Part shown: piece by piece, positions 50,107 to 57,983 of the stretch
Layout of the letters: every line of letters begins with the position of its first letter
Numbering within the stretch: the first letter of the stretch is position 1
Source of the DNA: Laceyella sediminis
GTDB taxonomy: Bacteria; Bacillota; Bacilli; Thermoactinomycetales; Thermoactinomycetaceae
Direction: 5' to 3'
Assembly (NCBI RefSeq): GCF_003003125.1
Contig: NZ_PVTZ01000007.1
Coordinates: forward strand, 62,001-126,000
DNA length: 64,000 nt
Program-made: the position numbers and the translations under genes
The notes under the pieces: generated by a model
Database searches by the model: none
Told to the model about the DNA's origin: nothing
Seen by the model: only the letters and a program-made list of their open reading frames with translations

Positions 50107-51036
50107 TCACTCCTTTGCCCCAGAAATGCGAATGCGCGGATCGATCAATCCGTACAGCAGGTCCACCAAGAAAATAACAATGATGATGAGTGCACTATAG
50201 AAAACGGTCACACCCATGATCATGGTATAGTCATTTTGCTGAATCGATTGCACAAAGAATTTGCCCAGGCCTGGCAAGGCGAAGATTTGCTCGATGACGA
50301 GGGACCCGGTGATGATGTTCACCGCAAGCGGTCCGAGTACGGTCACCGCAGGAATCAACGCGTTGCGCAATGCATGGCGGATAATGACGGTCGAACGGTT
50401 CAGCCCTTTCGCTTTCGCCGTTTTCATGTAGTCCTGATCCAGCACTTCCACCATCTCCGTGCGGACATAACGGGAGATCTGGGCGATGACCCCAAATGAT
50501 AGCGCTAACGACGGGAGGATAGACGATTCATATGATTCCCATAAGCCAGTCGGCAACCACTGCAACTTCACACCGACAAAGTAAGATAAAAATCCACCCA
50601 TAACAAAGCTGGGGACGGACACACCGAGTACGGCAACAATAATAGCCGCGTTGTCAACCAGCTTACCTCGGTTCAGTCCGGCAATCGTGCCAAGCAACAA
50701 GCCGATCAACGTGCCGAAAATCACCGCTTGTGATCCCACAAATGCGGATACAGGAAACCCTTCCACAATAAAATCGGCCACATTACGGCCATCAAGCGTC
50801 ATCGATTTGCCCAAATCCCCTTGAAGGAGATTGCCCATAAACTTTACATATTGCACAGGCAGTGGATCTTTTAGCCCGTATTGTTCCAAGATTTGCTCCC
50901 TGACTTGCGGCGGGATTTTCTCTTCATTTTTTAGGGGAGTTCCCGGCAACAGATGCATGATAAAGAAGGTGATGGTAATGATTAACCACAACGTGACAAC
51001 CATGTAACCTAAGCGTTTTAACGTATACCTTAGCAC
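50107..51036 (-). CDS. oppB: Oligopeptide ABC transporter permease OppB
   Basis: 309 residues from a GTG at 51036 (AAAGGA about 9 bases upstream; another GTG lies three codons earlier). It opens with the family's short cytoplasmic LRYTLKRLGYMVVTLWLIITITFFIMHLLPGTP. The EAA coupling motif is MKTAKAKGLNRSTVIIRHALRNALIP. Six membrane helices. It follows oppA1 by about 100 bases containing a perfect palindrome. Confidence 0.95.
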   Translation of the reverse strand: MLRYTLKRLGYMVVTLWLIITITFFIMHLLPGTPLKNEEKIPPQVREQILEQYGLKDPLPVQYVKFMGNLLQGDLGKSMTLDGRNVADFIVEGFPVSAFVGSQAVIFGTLIGLLLGTIAGLNRGKLVDNAAIIVAVLGVSVPSFVMGGFLSYFVGVKLQWLPTGLWESYESSILPSLALSFGVIAQISRYVRTEMVEVLDQDYMKTAKAKGLNRSTVIIRHALRNALIPAVTVLGPLAVNIITGSLVIEQIFALPGLGKFFVQSIQQNDYTMIMGVTVFYSALIIIVIFLVDLLYGLIDPRIRISGAKE

Positions 51037-51076
51037 GCAACTCACATCCTTTCGTCAATCTCCAATAAGCAAGGAT

Positions 51077-51110
51077 GAAGGTATATGTCCGCATGCGGAC
51101 ATATACCTTC
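51077..51110. repeat. Perfect 34-bp palindrome between oppA1 and oppB
   Basis: The sequence from GAAGGTATATGTCCGCA to its exact complement forms a perfect hairpin with essentially no loop mismatch (centre GCATGC). No T run follows, so it is more likely an mRNA 3'-end stabiliser or partial attenuator that sets high oppA over low oppBCDF expression than a full terminator. Confidence 0.8.
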
Positions 51111-51135
51111 GTTCATTCAAACCTTTAGCGCGCAA

Positions 51136-52761
51136 TTATTTCTTGCCCTCAATGGACACCTCTTTGAGGCTGTATTGAGCACCAATGACGCGCCATGGCC
51201 AGTTTTTCACATAATCTTTTTTCAATCCCAATTGGTTACGGAAGTACAACATCGCAATACCCGTTTCATCCATCAGGATTTTTTCCGCTTGCTTCAGTTG
51301 TTCCAAGCGCTCTTCGTAGTTTTCATTAACTGTGGCCGCTCTGATCAATTTGTCATACTCATCGTTTTTCCATTTACCACGGTTGTAGCTTTCATCCGAT
51401 TTCATGATGGTCAGGTAAGTGAGCGGATCGTTGTAGTCCGCGCTCCAACCACCAATCACGATGTCAAACTTACCGTTTTTACCGCGGTTTAAGCGCTCTT
51501 TGAAGGTAACGGAAGCGATTTCCACATTTACACCCAAGTTCACACGGAACTGCTCTTTAAAGAACTCGGCTTGGCGTTTTGCCTTGGTGGTGTCATCCGT
51601 CAGCAATTCAACCGTTGGAGCTTTGTCCATACCGATTTCTTTTAATCCCTCGGCCAAGAGTTGTTTTGCTTTTGCCGGATCAAACGGGAAGTCGTATTTC
51701 ACAATGTCACGGTATTTTTTATCCGGAGTGGCGTAAATTGCAGAATGCACAAAGCCACTTGGCAAAGTAGAGCCGTTTTTCAAGACGCTGTCAATCAGTT
51801 TTTGACGATCAATTGCTAAGCTGAAAGCTTGGCGAATTTTTTGGTTTTTGAAGAACTCTTTTTCTCTTTGGTTGAACTCAAGATACCAAACGCTAGACTC
51901 TTCAATAACAAATTTTTCTTTGCTACTTTTGTACTTATCTAAGAATTCTGCACCCAAATAGGCGAAGTCCGTTTTGCCTGTTTCATACAAGTTGATCGCT
52001 TGCGCGCTGTCTTTCACGATGTTGACGTTAACGGTGTTCAACTTCACATTTGCTTTGTCCCAATACAAATCGTTTTTCTTGTATTGGAAGCTCTTTTCGT
52101 GTTTCCAATCAGACAGGACAAAGGCGCCGTTGTACACCATATTCTTCGCTTCCAACGCATATTTGTCGCCATACTTCTCAACGATGTCTTGGCGTTGCGG
52201 CAGGAAGGTCGGGAATGTTAAGAGAGCTTTAAAGTACGGGATCGCCGTTTTCAGCTTCACTTCCAGTGTTTTGTCGTCGAGGGCTTTCACTCCGACATCT
52301 TCCACTTTCGCTTTGCCGGTGTTGTATTCTTCAGCGTTTTCAAGCACGTACATCATTTGCACATACTCGGAAGCCGTTTTGGGATCCAGCACACGCTTCC
52401 AAGAATATTCGAAGTCCTTGGCGGTGACTGGCTTGCCATCGCTCCACTTCGCGTCGCGGATCTTGAAGGTCCAAGTTTTTTGGTCATCGCTTACTTTCGG
52501 TTCTTCGGCAGCCATGGCTAACACCGGTTGATCCTTGCCATCTGCTCGGTACAAACCTTCCAAGACGTTATCCAAAATGGTAAAGGATACGGAGTCAGTC
52601 GCTTTCGCACTGTCCAAGCTTGGCGGCTCTTGCAATTCGATCAAGTTAAGCGTTTGCCCGTCATCTGATCCGCTATTGCTTCCAAAGTTACAAGCAGATA
52701 AGACCAATGATAGCGCGAGCAACACTGCGAATACCGACGAGAGCTTAAATCCCTTGCTCAT
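51136..52761 (-). CDS. oppA: Oligopeptide-binding lipoprotein OppA (first copy)
   Basis: 541 residues. Lipoprotein signal with LVLSAC (Cys 24), then an acidic linker and a class C (SBP_bac_5) binding fold: EPPSLDSAKATDSVSFTILDNVLEGLYR, TWTFKIRDAKWSDGKPVTAKDFEYSWKRVLDPKTAS and IRQAFSLAIDRQKLI. It captures peptides outside the membrane for OppBCDF. It is closest to the permease genes. A related copy lies directly upstream. Confidence 0.95.
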   Translation of the reverse strand: MSKGFKLSSVFAVLLALSLVLSACNFGSNSGSDDGQTLNLIELQEPPSLDSAKATDSVSFTILDNVLEGLYRADGKDQPVLAMAAEEPKVSDDQKTWTFKIRDAKWSDGKPVTAKDFEYSWKRVLDPKTASEYVQMMYVLENAEEYNTGKAKVEDVGVKALDDKTLEVKLKTAIPYFKALLTFPTFLPQRQDIVEKYGDKYALEAKNMVYNGAFVLSDWKHEKSFQYKKNDLYWDKANVKLNTVNVNIVKDSAQAINLYETGKTDFAYLGAEFLDKYKSSKEKFVIEESSVWYLEFNQREKEFFKNQKIRQAFSLAIDRQKLIDSVLKNGSTLPSGFVHSAIYATPDKKYRDIVKYDFPFDPAKAKQLLAEGLKEIGMDKAPTVELLTDDTTKAKRQAEFFKEQFRVNLGVNVEIASVTFKERLNRGKNGKFDIVIGGWSADYNDPLTYLTIMKSDESYNRGKWKNDEYDKLIRAATVNENYEERLEQLKQAEKILMDETGIAMLYFRNQLGLKKDYVKNWPWRVIGAQYSLKEVSIEGKK

Positions 52762-53126
52762 TCGATTGCCCCCTTTTTTTATGATTAAAAAAATATATAG
52801 TTTAGACCAAAGCGGTCTTAAACCCTAAATTTGGAAAAAAGTAAAAAAAATAAAAAGGTTTCACACAATTCGTCAGTGAGAGTCGCTCATCTATGTAGAT
52901 TGCGCCACAGTTACGAACATAAGTACCCTTAAATTTCGAACAATTTGATCTCCTGCATTAACTTGCGTATTTACCACATAATTATATTTAACTCATAATT
53001 CATGTATTTGTAAAGAGTTATGTTTTGGGAAAATACATGGAAGCATGTCAATAGCAAAAGGCGGATTCTCTTAAGAGAATCCGCCTTTTGCTATTGACAA
53101 AACCGAAAAATACTAGTAAAACGGGC
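52762..53126. other. Intergenic region between the two oppA genes
   Basis: 365 bases without a gene. It holds the 54-bp palindrome (53046-53099) that ends oppA2, and an AT-rich part where the oppA1 promoter must lie; a minus-strand TTTACA-17-TTAAAT pair near 52970-53010 is the best but weak candidate. Confidence 0.6.
53046..53099. terminator. Perfect 54-bp palindrome, bidirectional terminator after oppA2
   Basis: A perfect inverted repeat whose arms contain CAAAAGGCGGATTCTCTT and its complement. The CCTTTTG run in the distal arm resembles a terminator tail. It is unusually long for a simple terminator. Confidence 0.8.
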
Positions 53127-54767
53127 CTATTTCTTGTCTTTAACAATATACGCCCATTTCAATGTATAACTTGCGCCAGTCGCGTGACGATATAAGTCTT
53201 TCACCTTAGGCTTCTGGATATACGCCTTTGATGCATAAAACAGAGGAACAAATCCCGCTTGCCCTTCACCTTGCACATCTGTAAGAATTTTTTCAGCCTC
53301 AAGTAAGATTTTAAATTGCTGCTTGGCGTCCGTCGTATTCTTGGCTTGCTCAATCAACTGGTCATATTTCGCGTTTTTAAATCCCGAAAAGTTCATTGGA
53401 TTATTTGACTGCCAAATCTCGAAATGGCTGATCGGATCATCATAATCCGCAGTCCAAGTCAGCATCCCCATATCATAATCGCCACGGCTTAAGCGATCTA
53501 CATGGATTTTCCACGTGGGAGCGTCCAGTTTAATGTCCCAGCCCAATTTTTTTCTGAGCTGATCTTTGATATTCACGGCAACATCCCGTTTGGCGGTCGA
53601 ATCATAACTAACCATGACCACATTGTTCGGCGGAGCGGAAAGATTCAATTCGCTCAGCCCTTGTTTAAACAGCTCTTTTGCTTTTGCCACATCCGGTTTG
53701 ACGATTTCCCCGTTGACGCGGAATGAATTGATACCTTCACCCGACAACGTAGGAGGAATCAGCGCTCCAGCCGGTAATGAACCGTCTTTCATGATTTGCA
53801 CCATTTCTTCGCGATCCAGTGCGAGCGTAATCGCTTTGCGGATCTTTTCATTCCGGAAAAAAGGATGCTTTTGGTTCAGCATGATAAATACGGTTGAAGC
53901 CTCTTTAACTTCCAAGTAATCAGGCGTTTGCTTGAAGGCGTCCACAAAAGCCTGGTTCAATAAAGCGGTGTCCAATTGGTTGGAATTGTACAAGTTGATG
54001 CCTTGTGCCACATCTTTGATGATGTGGATGTCCACTTTAGTCAAGCTGACGGCGTTCTTATCCAAGTATTTCTCATTTTTGACCAATTCGACTTTTTGCT
54101 GAGTCCAACTGGATACGACAAACGGACCGTTATAAACCATGTATTCCGGTTTGAGACCGTAATTCTCTTTATATTTTTCAACAATGTCTTTTCGCTGAGG
54201 CAGGTATTCCACATGTGTTGTCATATTGATAAAGTTAAGCGTGGGTTTTTCGAGTGTAACGACCAGCGTGCGATCATCTTTCGCTTTCACGCCCACTTCA
54301 TCAGCACTTGCTTGGCCACTGTTGAAACGCGCGGCATTTTTGATCGGGAACAAGATATATGCGTATTCCGATTTGGTTTTCGGATCCAAGGCCCGCTTCC
54401 ACCCATATTCAAAGTCATACGCTGTAACGGGCTTGCCGTCGCTCCACTTGGCATCTTCATGAAGATAAAAAGTATACACCTTCTTGTCTTCACTGATGTC
54501 GTAGCTGGTTGCCATTCCCTCTTCCGGTTTTTTCTCTTTGCCCAAACGCATGAGTCCTTCTTGTACATTGTTCAACACGCTCATGGTTGGTACGTCTTTC
54601 GCTTGCGTGCTGTCCAGCGTAGTCAGCTCTCCGGTGTCACTCAAGCGCAAGATCTGATTATCACTTAGTGAAGAACCTTCTTGTTGATTGTTGCTCACAC
54701 CGCATCCGGCAAAGATCACACTGGCGGAGAGGATCATCCCCACAATCCCATTCCATTTTTTCCACAT
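53127..54767 (-). CDS. Oligopeptide-binding lipoprotein OppA (second copy)
   Basis: 546 residues; start at 54767 with AAAGGGGGG about 10 bases upstream. Lipoprotein signal ending VIFAGC (Cys 22). Same SBP_bac_5 fold as the neighbouring oppA: LTTLDSTQAKDVPTMSVLNNVQEGLMR, AKWSDGKPVTAYDFEYGWKRALDPKTKSEYAYI and IRKAITLALDREEMV. The two proteins share many blocks but differ throughout, so this is an old duplication, probably with a different peptide preference. A MITE-like element starts only 27 bases upstream of the start codon and separates the gene from upstream promoter DNA. Confidence 0.93.
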   Translation of the reverse strand: MWKKWNGIVGMILSASVIFAGCGVSNNQQEGSSLSDNQILRLSDTGELTTLDSTQAKDVPTMSVLNNVQEGLMRLGKEKKPEEGMATSYDISEDKKVYTFYLHEDAKWSDGKPVTAYDFEYGWKRALDPKTKSEYAYILFPIKNAARFNSGQASADEVGVKAKDDRTLVVTLEKPTLNFINMTTHVEYLPQRKDIVEKYKENYGLKPEYMVYNGPFVVSSWTQQKVELVKNEKYLDKNAVSLTKVDIHIIKDVAQGINLYNSNQLDTALLNQAFVDAFKQTPDYLEVKEASTVFIMLNQKHPFFRNEKIRKAITLALDREEMVQIMKDGSLPAGALIPPTLSGEGINSFRVNGEIVKPDVAKAKELFKQGLSELNLSAPPNNVVMVSYDSTAKRDVAVNIKDQLRKKLGWDIKLDAPTWKIHVDRLSRGDYDMGMLTWTADYDDPISHFEIWQSNNPMNFSGFKNAKYDQLIEQAKNTTDAKQQFKILLEAEKILTDVQGEGQAGFVPLFYASKAYIQKPKVKDLYRHATGASYTLKWAYIVKDKK

Positions 54768-54793
54768 CAGCGCTAAGCCCCCCTTTATCAAAC

Positions 54794-54924
54794 GAGGGCA
54801 TGTCTGGTGAATAGGCTAGCAGCTCCAAAACTGTTTTCTCGCTTCGCGCGTGACGAGGCACGCACCTGGAATAGGTTTTTCCACCGCTTATACCCACCAA
54901 CTTCAATTACCAAACATGCCCTAG
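54794..54924. mobile_element. MITE-like palindromic element, copy C (inverted)
   Basis: About 131 bp. In reverse complement it begins CTAGGGCATGTTTGG and ends CCTATTCACCAGACATGCCCTC, and it aligns with copy B over its whole length, sharing GCGGTGGAAAAACCT- and AGTTTTGGAGC-type blocks. It sits immediately upstream of the oppA2 ribosome site. Confidence 0.75.
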
Positions 54925-55095
54925 CTGGTTAAATCTTGTCAGATTATTACGTTAACTAATGGAATAACTCGTTTTTGACTTGTATATTATAAATGAATCA
55001 GTTGTAATAGGAAAGATTATATTCTAATAATAAATGTTGAGCGTCATATGTTTCACAGTTCATTCATACTTCAGCGATGACAAAGGAGAATCACA
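54925..55095. other. AT-rich divergent spacer between oppA2 and the DUF3899-like gene
   Basis: Together with copy C this makes a stretch of over 300 bases without a gene. It contains several TATAAT-like sequences on both strands, including a minus-strand TATAAT near 54985, but no pair with a good -35. Confidence 0.5.
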
Positions 55096-55464
55096 TTGCG
55101 AGTAAATAACCCATTTATTCTAACACTGATCGGGATTGTCCTGGGCTTGGGATTGCTGAAATTCACAGCACAAGCGGAGCGTATGGCCTGGATTGACCAC
55201 GCCTTCTTGCTGGGCGTCGGCTGGCTCGTCGTGTCCGCTTCGCTGTTCGTGGTGCGTGGAGGTTTTTTCCAATCGTTTGCGGCCAATTTCAAAAAGTTCA
55301 ACAGCTGGCTCTATCCAGCCGGCGCAAGTGAAGTAGATCGTGAAAAAGAGAGCGCGGTTAGTCGGAACAAAACCCATGCCTGGATGCCGATCGTGATCGC
55401 CGTATCCATGATGCTCGGGATCTTTTTTATCGGGCTCTCCCTGCTTTTGCTTTATACTGTCTAA
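55096..55464 (+). CDS. Three-helix membrane protein, DUF3899-like
   Basis: 122 residues from a TTG at 55096 (AAAGGAG 7 bases upstream). Three hydrophobic segments (about 6-24, 33-52, 96-118). The central GGFFQSFAANFKKFNSWLYP resembles the conserved loop of DUF3899 proteins, which I recall only in outline. Cytoplasmic membrane. Function unknown. It converges with the DUF1450 gene; the two stop codons overlap by 4 bases. Confidence 0.7.
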   Translation: MRVNNPFILTLIGIVLGLGLLKFTAQAERMAWIDHAFLLGVGWLVVSASLFVVRGGFFQSFAANFKKFNSWLYPAGASEVDREKESAVSRNKTHAWMPIVIAVSMMLGIFFIGLSLLLLYTV

Positions 55465-55700
55465 TCCTGATCAGAGATCCGATCCATGATTTTGGCAAGC
55501 AATTCCTCTGACGTGGCGCCTTCCACCACTTCTTTGTTCACCAAAGCGAAGAAAGTGTTGGCGCATCGGCCGCAATATCCCAAACAAGCTTCGGCGCGCA
55601 TGGTCATGTTGGGGTATTGCCGGCCTTTTAATTGATTGTACGCATCAATGGCCCCGTCAAGCAAGCTGGCTGTACAAAATGCGACGGTCACGGTTTTCAT
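55461..55700 (-). CDS. DUF1450 family protein (second YuzB-like paralogue)
   Basis: 79 residues; start at 55700 with GAGGGAA upstream. Cys 9 (VAFCTAS) and Cys 39/43/46 (EACLGYCGRCANTFFALVNKEVV) repeat the thioredoxin-like ferredoxin cysteine pattern of yuzB at 36732, with a different interior. A small Fe-S or redox protein is likely; function unknown. Its end overlaps the converging membrane-protein gene. Confidence 0.85.
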   Translation of the reverse strand: MKTVTVAFCTASLLDGAIDAYNQLKGRQYPNMTMRAEACLGYCGRCANTFFALVNKEVVEGATSEELLAKIMDRISDQD

Positions 55701-56318
55701 CTGATTCCCTCTTTTCTTTGGGTCGAAAAACCCTTTTCTTTTGACCATGTTTAACCCAACGCACCTAGTCGAATACACCTATTTTTCGAATGATTTAATA
55801 ATTATTGATTTTATATTTTAATTTTAGTCGGCTTGAATAAATATACAAACATCTTAAGCCGGGGCGAGGAGTGATAACTTCTCTTTTTGGCAATTACGTG
55901 AACAAAGAAGCATGCTTTTTTAGAACGTTGGTCACCCTTATGCTTTCACCAGATGAAGTTTTCTACTTAGATTGGCACGTCGAACCAGGGCATGTCCTGC
56001 AGTGGAAAGACCTCGTTCCTCGGTGTTTATCGGGAGAGGCACCGCCTTATATGTGTTAACACAAAAGCACAGACACGCCCCAAGAGACCTGTCCAAAGTC
56101 AAGCCGGCTCCTCTTCCCTAGGGCGTGTCTGGCGAATCAAGTTGGTAGGGAAGAAGCGCCGGAAAAACCTTTTCTCGAGGAGCGCCGATGCACAAGTGAA
56201 GCGAATGAGAAAATAGTTTTGGAGCCGCTGGCCTATTCATCAGACACGCTCTAGTAGAAATGGAAAACTGATTGCGAAGATTTAGACAGCTATGGGCCAT
56301 TTGAGAGGAAATCTGAGC
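55701..56318. other. Intergenic region containing MITE-like copy B
   Basis: About 620 bases. Apart from copy B (56118-56254) it holds a 62-codon plus-strand open frame (55871-56059) whose GTG start abuts the only ribosome-site-like sequence, judged not to be a gene, and a possible TIR remnant CAGACACGCCCC at about 56072-56083. Confidence 0.6.
56118..56254. mobile_element. MITE-like palindromic element, copy B
   Basis: 137 bp. Left end CTAGGGCGTGTCTGGCGAAT, right end ATTCATCAGACACGCTCTAG: inverted repeats of about 20 bp with two or three mismatches, bounded by CTAG at both ends. The interior has no open frame and could fold into a long hairpin. This is the best-preserved of three copies. Confidence 0.8.
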
Positions 56319-56681
56319 TTACTTTTGAGCAACCAAAGAAAATTTGCCTGGATTGACTGTTTTCCCTTCAACCACAAAAGCCATCATTCCGTCATCTGAT
56401 CCCACTTCATGCCACTCGCCTTCTTCCCAATAAATTGCATCCCCCATCTCTACAAAGACGGGGGCTGAGGCGTCGCTTCGCACCCACCCTTTTCCTTGGA
56501 CAACGATGAACAATCGATTCGCCACCGCGGGGTGCAATCCGATCAAGCCGGACGGTTGCACAAAAAAACACCCGACTTGGACAAAACCGTTGGTGCTCAA
56601 AACAGGATTGACAAACGCATTATGGCTATCGAATTTATCTATACGCTGCACTAAATGGGTATTAAATCGAAAAATCCGCAC
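56319..56681 (-). CDS. Small cupin-domain protein
   Basis: 120 residues forming a single cupin barrel: NRLFIVVQGKGWVRSDASAPVFVEMGDAIYWEEGEWHEVGSDDGMMAFVVEG. The second cupin motif His (EWHEVG) is present, while the usual HxH of the first motif is replaced (LHPAVANRLF keeps one His), so metal binding is uncertain. Ligand and role unknown. Single gene; its neighbours are a MITE-like element and yutH. Confidence 0.85.
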   Translation of the reverse strand: MRIFRFNTHLVQRIDKFDSHNAFVNPVLSTNGFVQVGCFFVQPSGLIGLHPAVANRLFIVVQGKGWVRSDASAPVFVEMGDAIYWEEGEWHEVGSDDGMMAFVVEGKTVNPGKFSLVAQK

Positions 56682-56751
56682 AACCTACTTCTCCTTTACC
56701 CTTGATGTCCTAATACTTTATATTATAGGAATTTAAAACTGAAAAGAAAAC

Positions 56752-56769
56752 AACCCATTTAAATGGGTT
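56752..56769. terminator. 18-bp palindrome at the end of yutH
   Basis: AACCCATTT and AAATGGGTT adjoin with no loop and overlap the yutH stop codon; a T-rich stretch follows on the minus strand. Weak terminator. Confidence 0.5.
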
Positions 56770-57862
56770 AGATTTCATTTCTTATCCAATCTAATTGCGG
56801 GATGGTGAATCCCATTTTTTCTTTTATAACAGAATGATACATCTGCATCAGGCCCAATTTCTTTTCCTCCATCTGCAACAAGGGTTGCACGCGTTGAGCG
56901 GCATCCTCCATGGGCAGGGTCTGATTCAGGTAAGTGTTCTCCAATAAGTGAATTAACCGCTCAGGATATAAGAGCCTAGCGTAAATCAACGCAAATTCTT
57001 CTTGCGAGCACTTGCTCACCGTTTGATACCCTTCTAACACCGCTTCCACGATTTCCCGACTTCCCGTGCGGCCATATGCGTAAAGGAGAAGTTGAGCCAC
57101 ATCTGTCGCCCTGATGTCCAATGCCATTTCATTCCAATCAATTAGGTGCAGCGTACCTTTGGCGGTTTCTAAGATGTTGGCCTGGCGCAACCGTTTGTGG
57201 CATATCTTCCCTTGTGCGCTCGATTCGGCCGCCAACTTGTCGCCGCCAATCTTATCATAATACTGCAACAAATTTTCCATCATCCCAATTGTGTATCGGG
57301 AAATGTCGAGCCAAACCCGGTCTAACTCATTGGGTTGCACCGTCCACTTGGCCGCAGTCTGAAAGATGTTCAGATGTTGCAAATCCCTCTCCCACCGGTC
57401 TTGCCACTGGCCGATCCACTCATAATCCTCGTGTTTCCCGGTCGGGTTGAAGCCTTTCGACGCCTGGTGCACCCGGCTCACATGCCGGGCCACCCGCATC
57501 CAGTCTTCCTTGTCACGCAACCGGGCGGCATCCCCGTCAATCCAAGGTAGCAAGACATAGCGGAAGCGATAGCCATCAATCTGCAACCGCCCCTTTTTTG
57601 TGCGAACTGGCTTAGCCAGAATAGCCGCATCCCTGTCAACCTGATTCAGATAGGCGGCCGCCTCATCCACCAACTCCCACCGGTCTTGCTCCTTCATACG
57701 CACCCGTTTCAACACATACGCGCCACGGTCGGTCACCAGTTTCAATACCCCACCCACAGGATGGGCTCGCGTTACTTTCAGATCATAATGATGGTTCAAT
57801 AAGTCGAGCAATCTCTCTTCACCAGTCAATTCTGCCAGTTTTGTGATCCAGTTTGCAGACAC
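56768..57862 (-). CDS. yutH: YutH/CotS-family spore-coat kinase homologue
   Basis: 364 residues with an aminoglycoside-phosphotransferase/choline-kinase fold: small lobe with GGVLKLVTDRGAYVLKRV (ATP-binding Lys), RFRYVLLPWIDGDAARL hinge, and a catalytic region reading GKICHKRLRQANIL, then LIDWNEMALD. Active kinases of this fold have H-x-D in the loop; here the Asp is replaced (HKR), so catalysis is doubtful, although the metal-binding-like IDW is kept. CotS-type proteins associate with the spore coat. Position next to pgpA/yutG, yutF and yutE matches the Bacillus yut cluster. Confidence 0.82.
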   Translation of the reverse strand: MSANWITKLAELTGEERLLDLLNHHYDLKVTRAHPVGGVLKLVTDRGAYVLKRVRMKEQDRWELVDEAAAYLNQVDRDAAILAKPVRTKKGRLQIDGYRFRYVLLPWIDGDAARLRDKEDWMRVARHVSRVHQASKGFNPTGKHEDYEWIGQWQDRWERDLQHLNIFQTAAKWTVQPNELDRVWLDISRYTIGMMENLLQYYDKIGGDKLAAESSAQGKICHKRLRQANILETAKGTLHLIDWNEMALDIRATDVAQLLLYAYGRTGSREIVEAVLEGYQTVSKCSQEEFALIYARLLYPERLIHLLENTYLNQTLPMEDAAQRVQPLLQMEEKKLGLMQMYHSVIKEKMGFTIPQLDWIRNEI

Positions 57863-57983
57863 ACTCCCTCACCTCTCGTCAATCCATGATATGTGCCCGG
57901 TGTGGGAATGTTGCCTAGGGCATCGGTATCTTATGTAACTTGGACAGATAGGAATCTGCCAAAGACATTTGCCCATCCGACGT

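Noticed and set aside
55871-56059. 62-codon plus-strand open frame
   Set aside because: Its GTG start directly abuts the only Shine-Dalgarno-like sequence, the translation matches nothing I know, and it lies in repeat-rich DNA.
55986-56085. Possible fourth, degenerate MITE copy left of copy B
   Set aside because: Only short end-like sequences (AGGGCATGTC and CAGACACGCCCC) are seen; the interior does not align with copies A-C.
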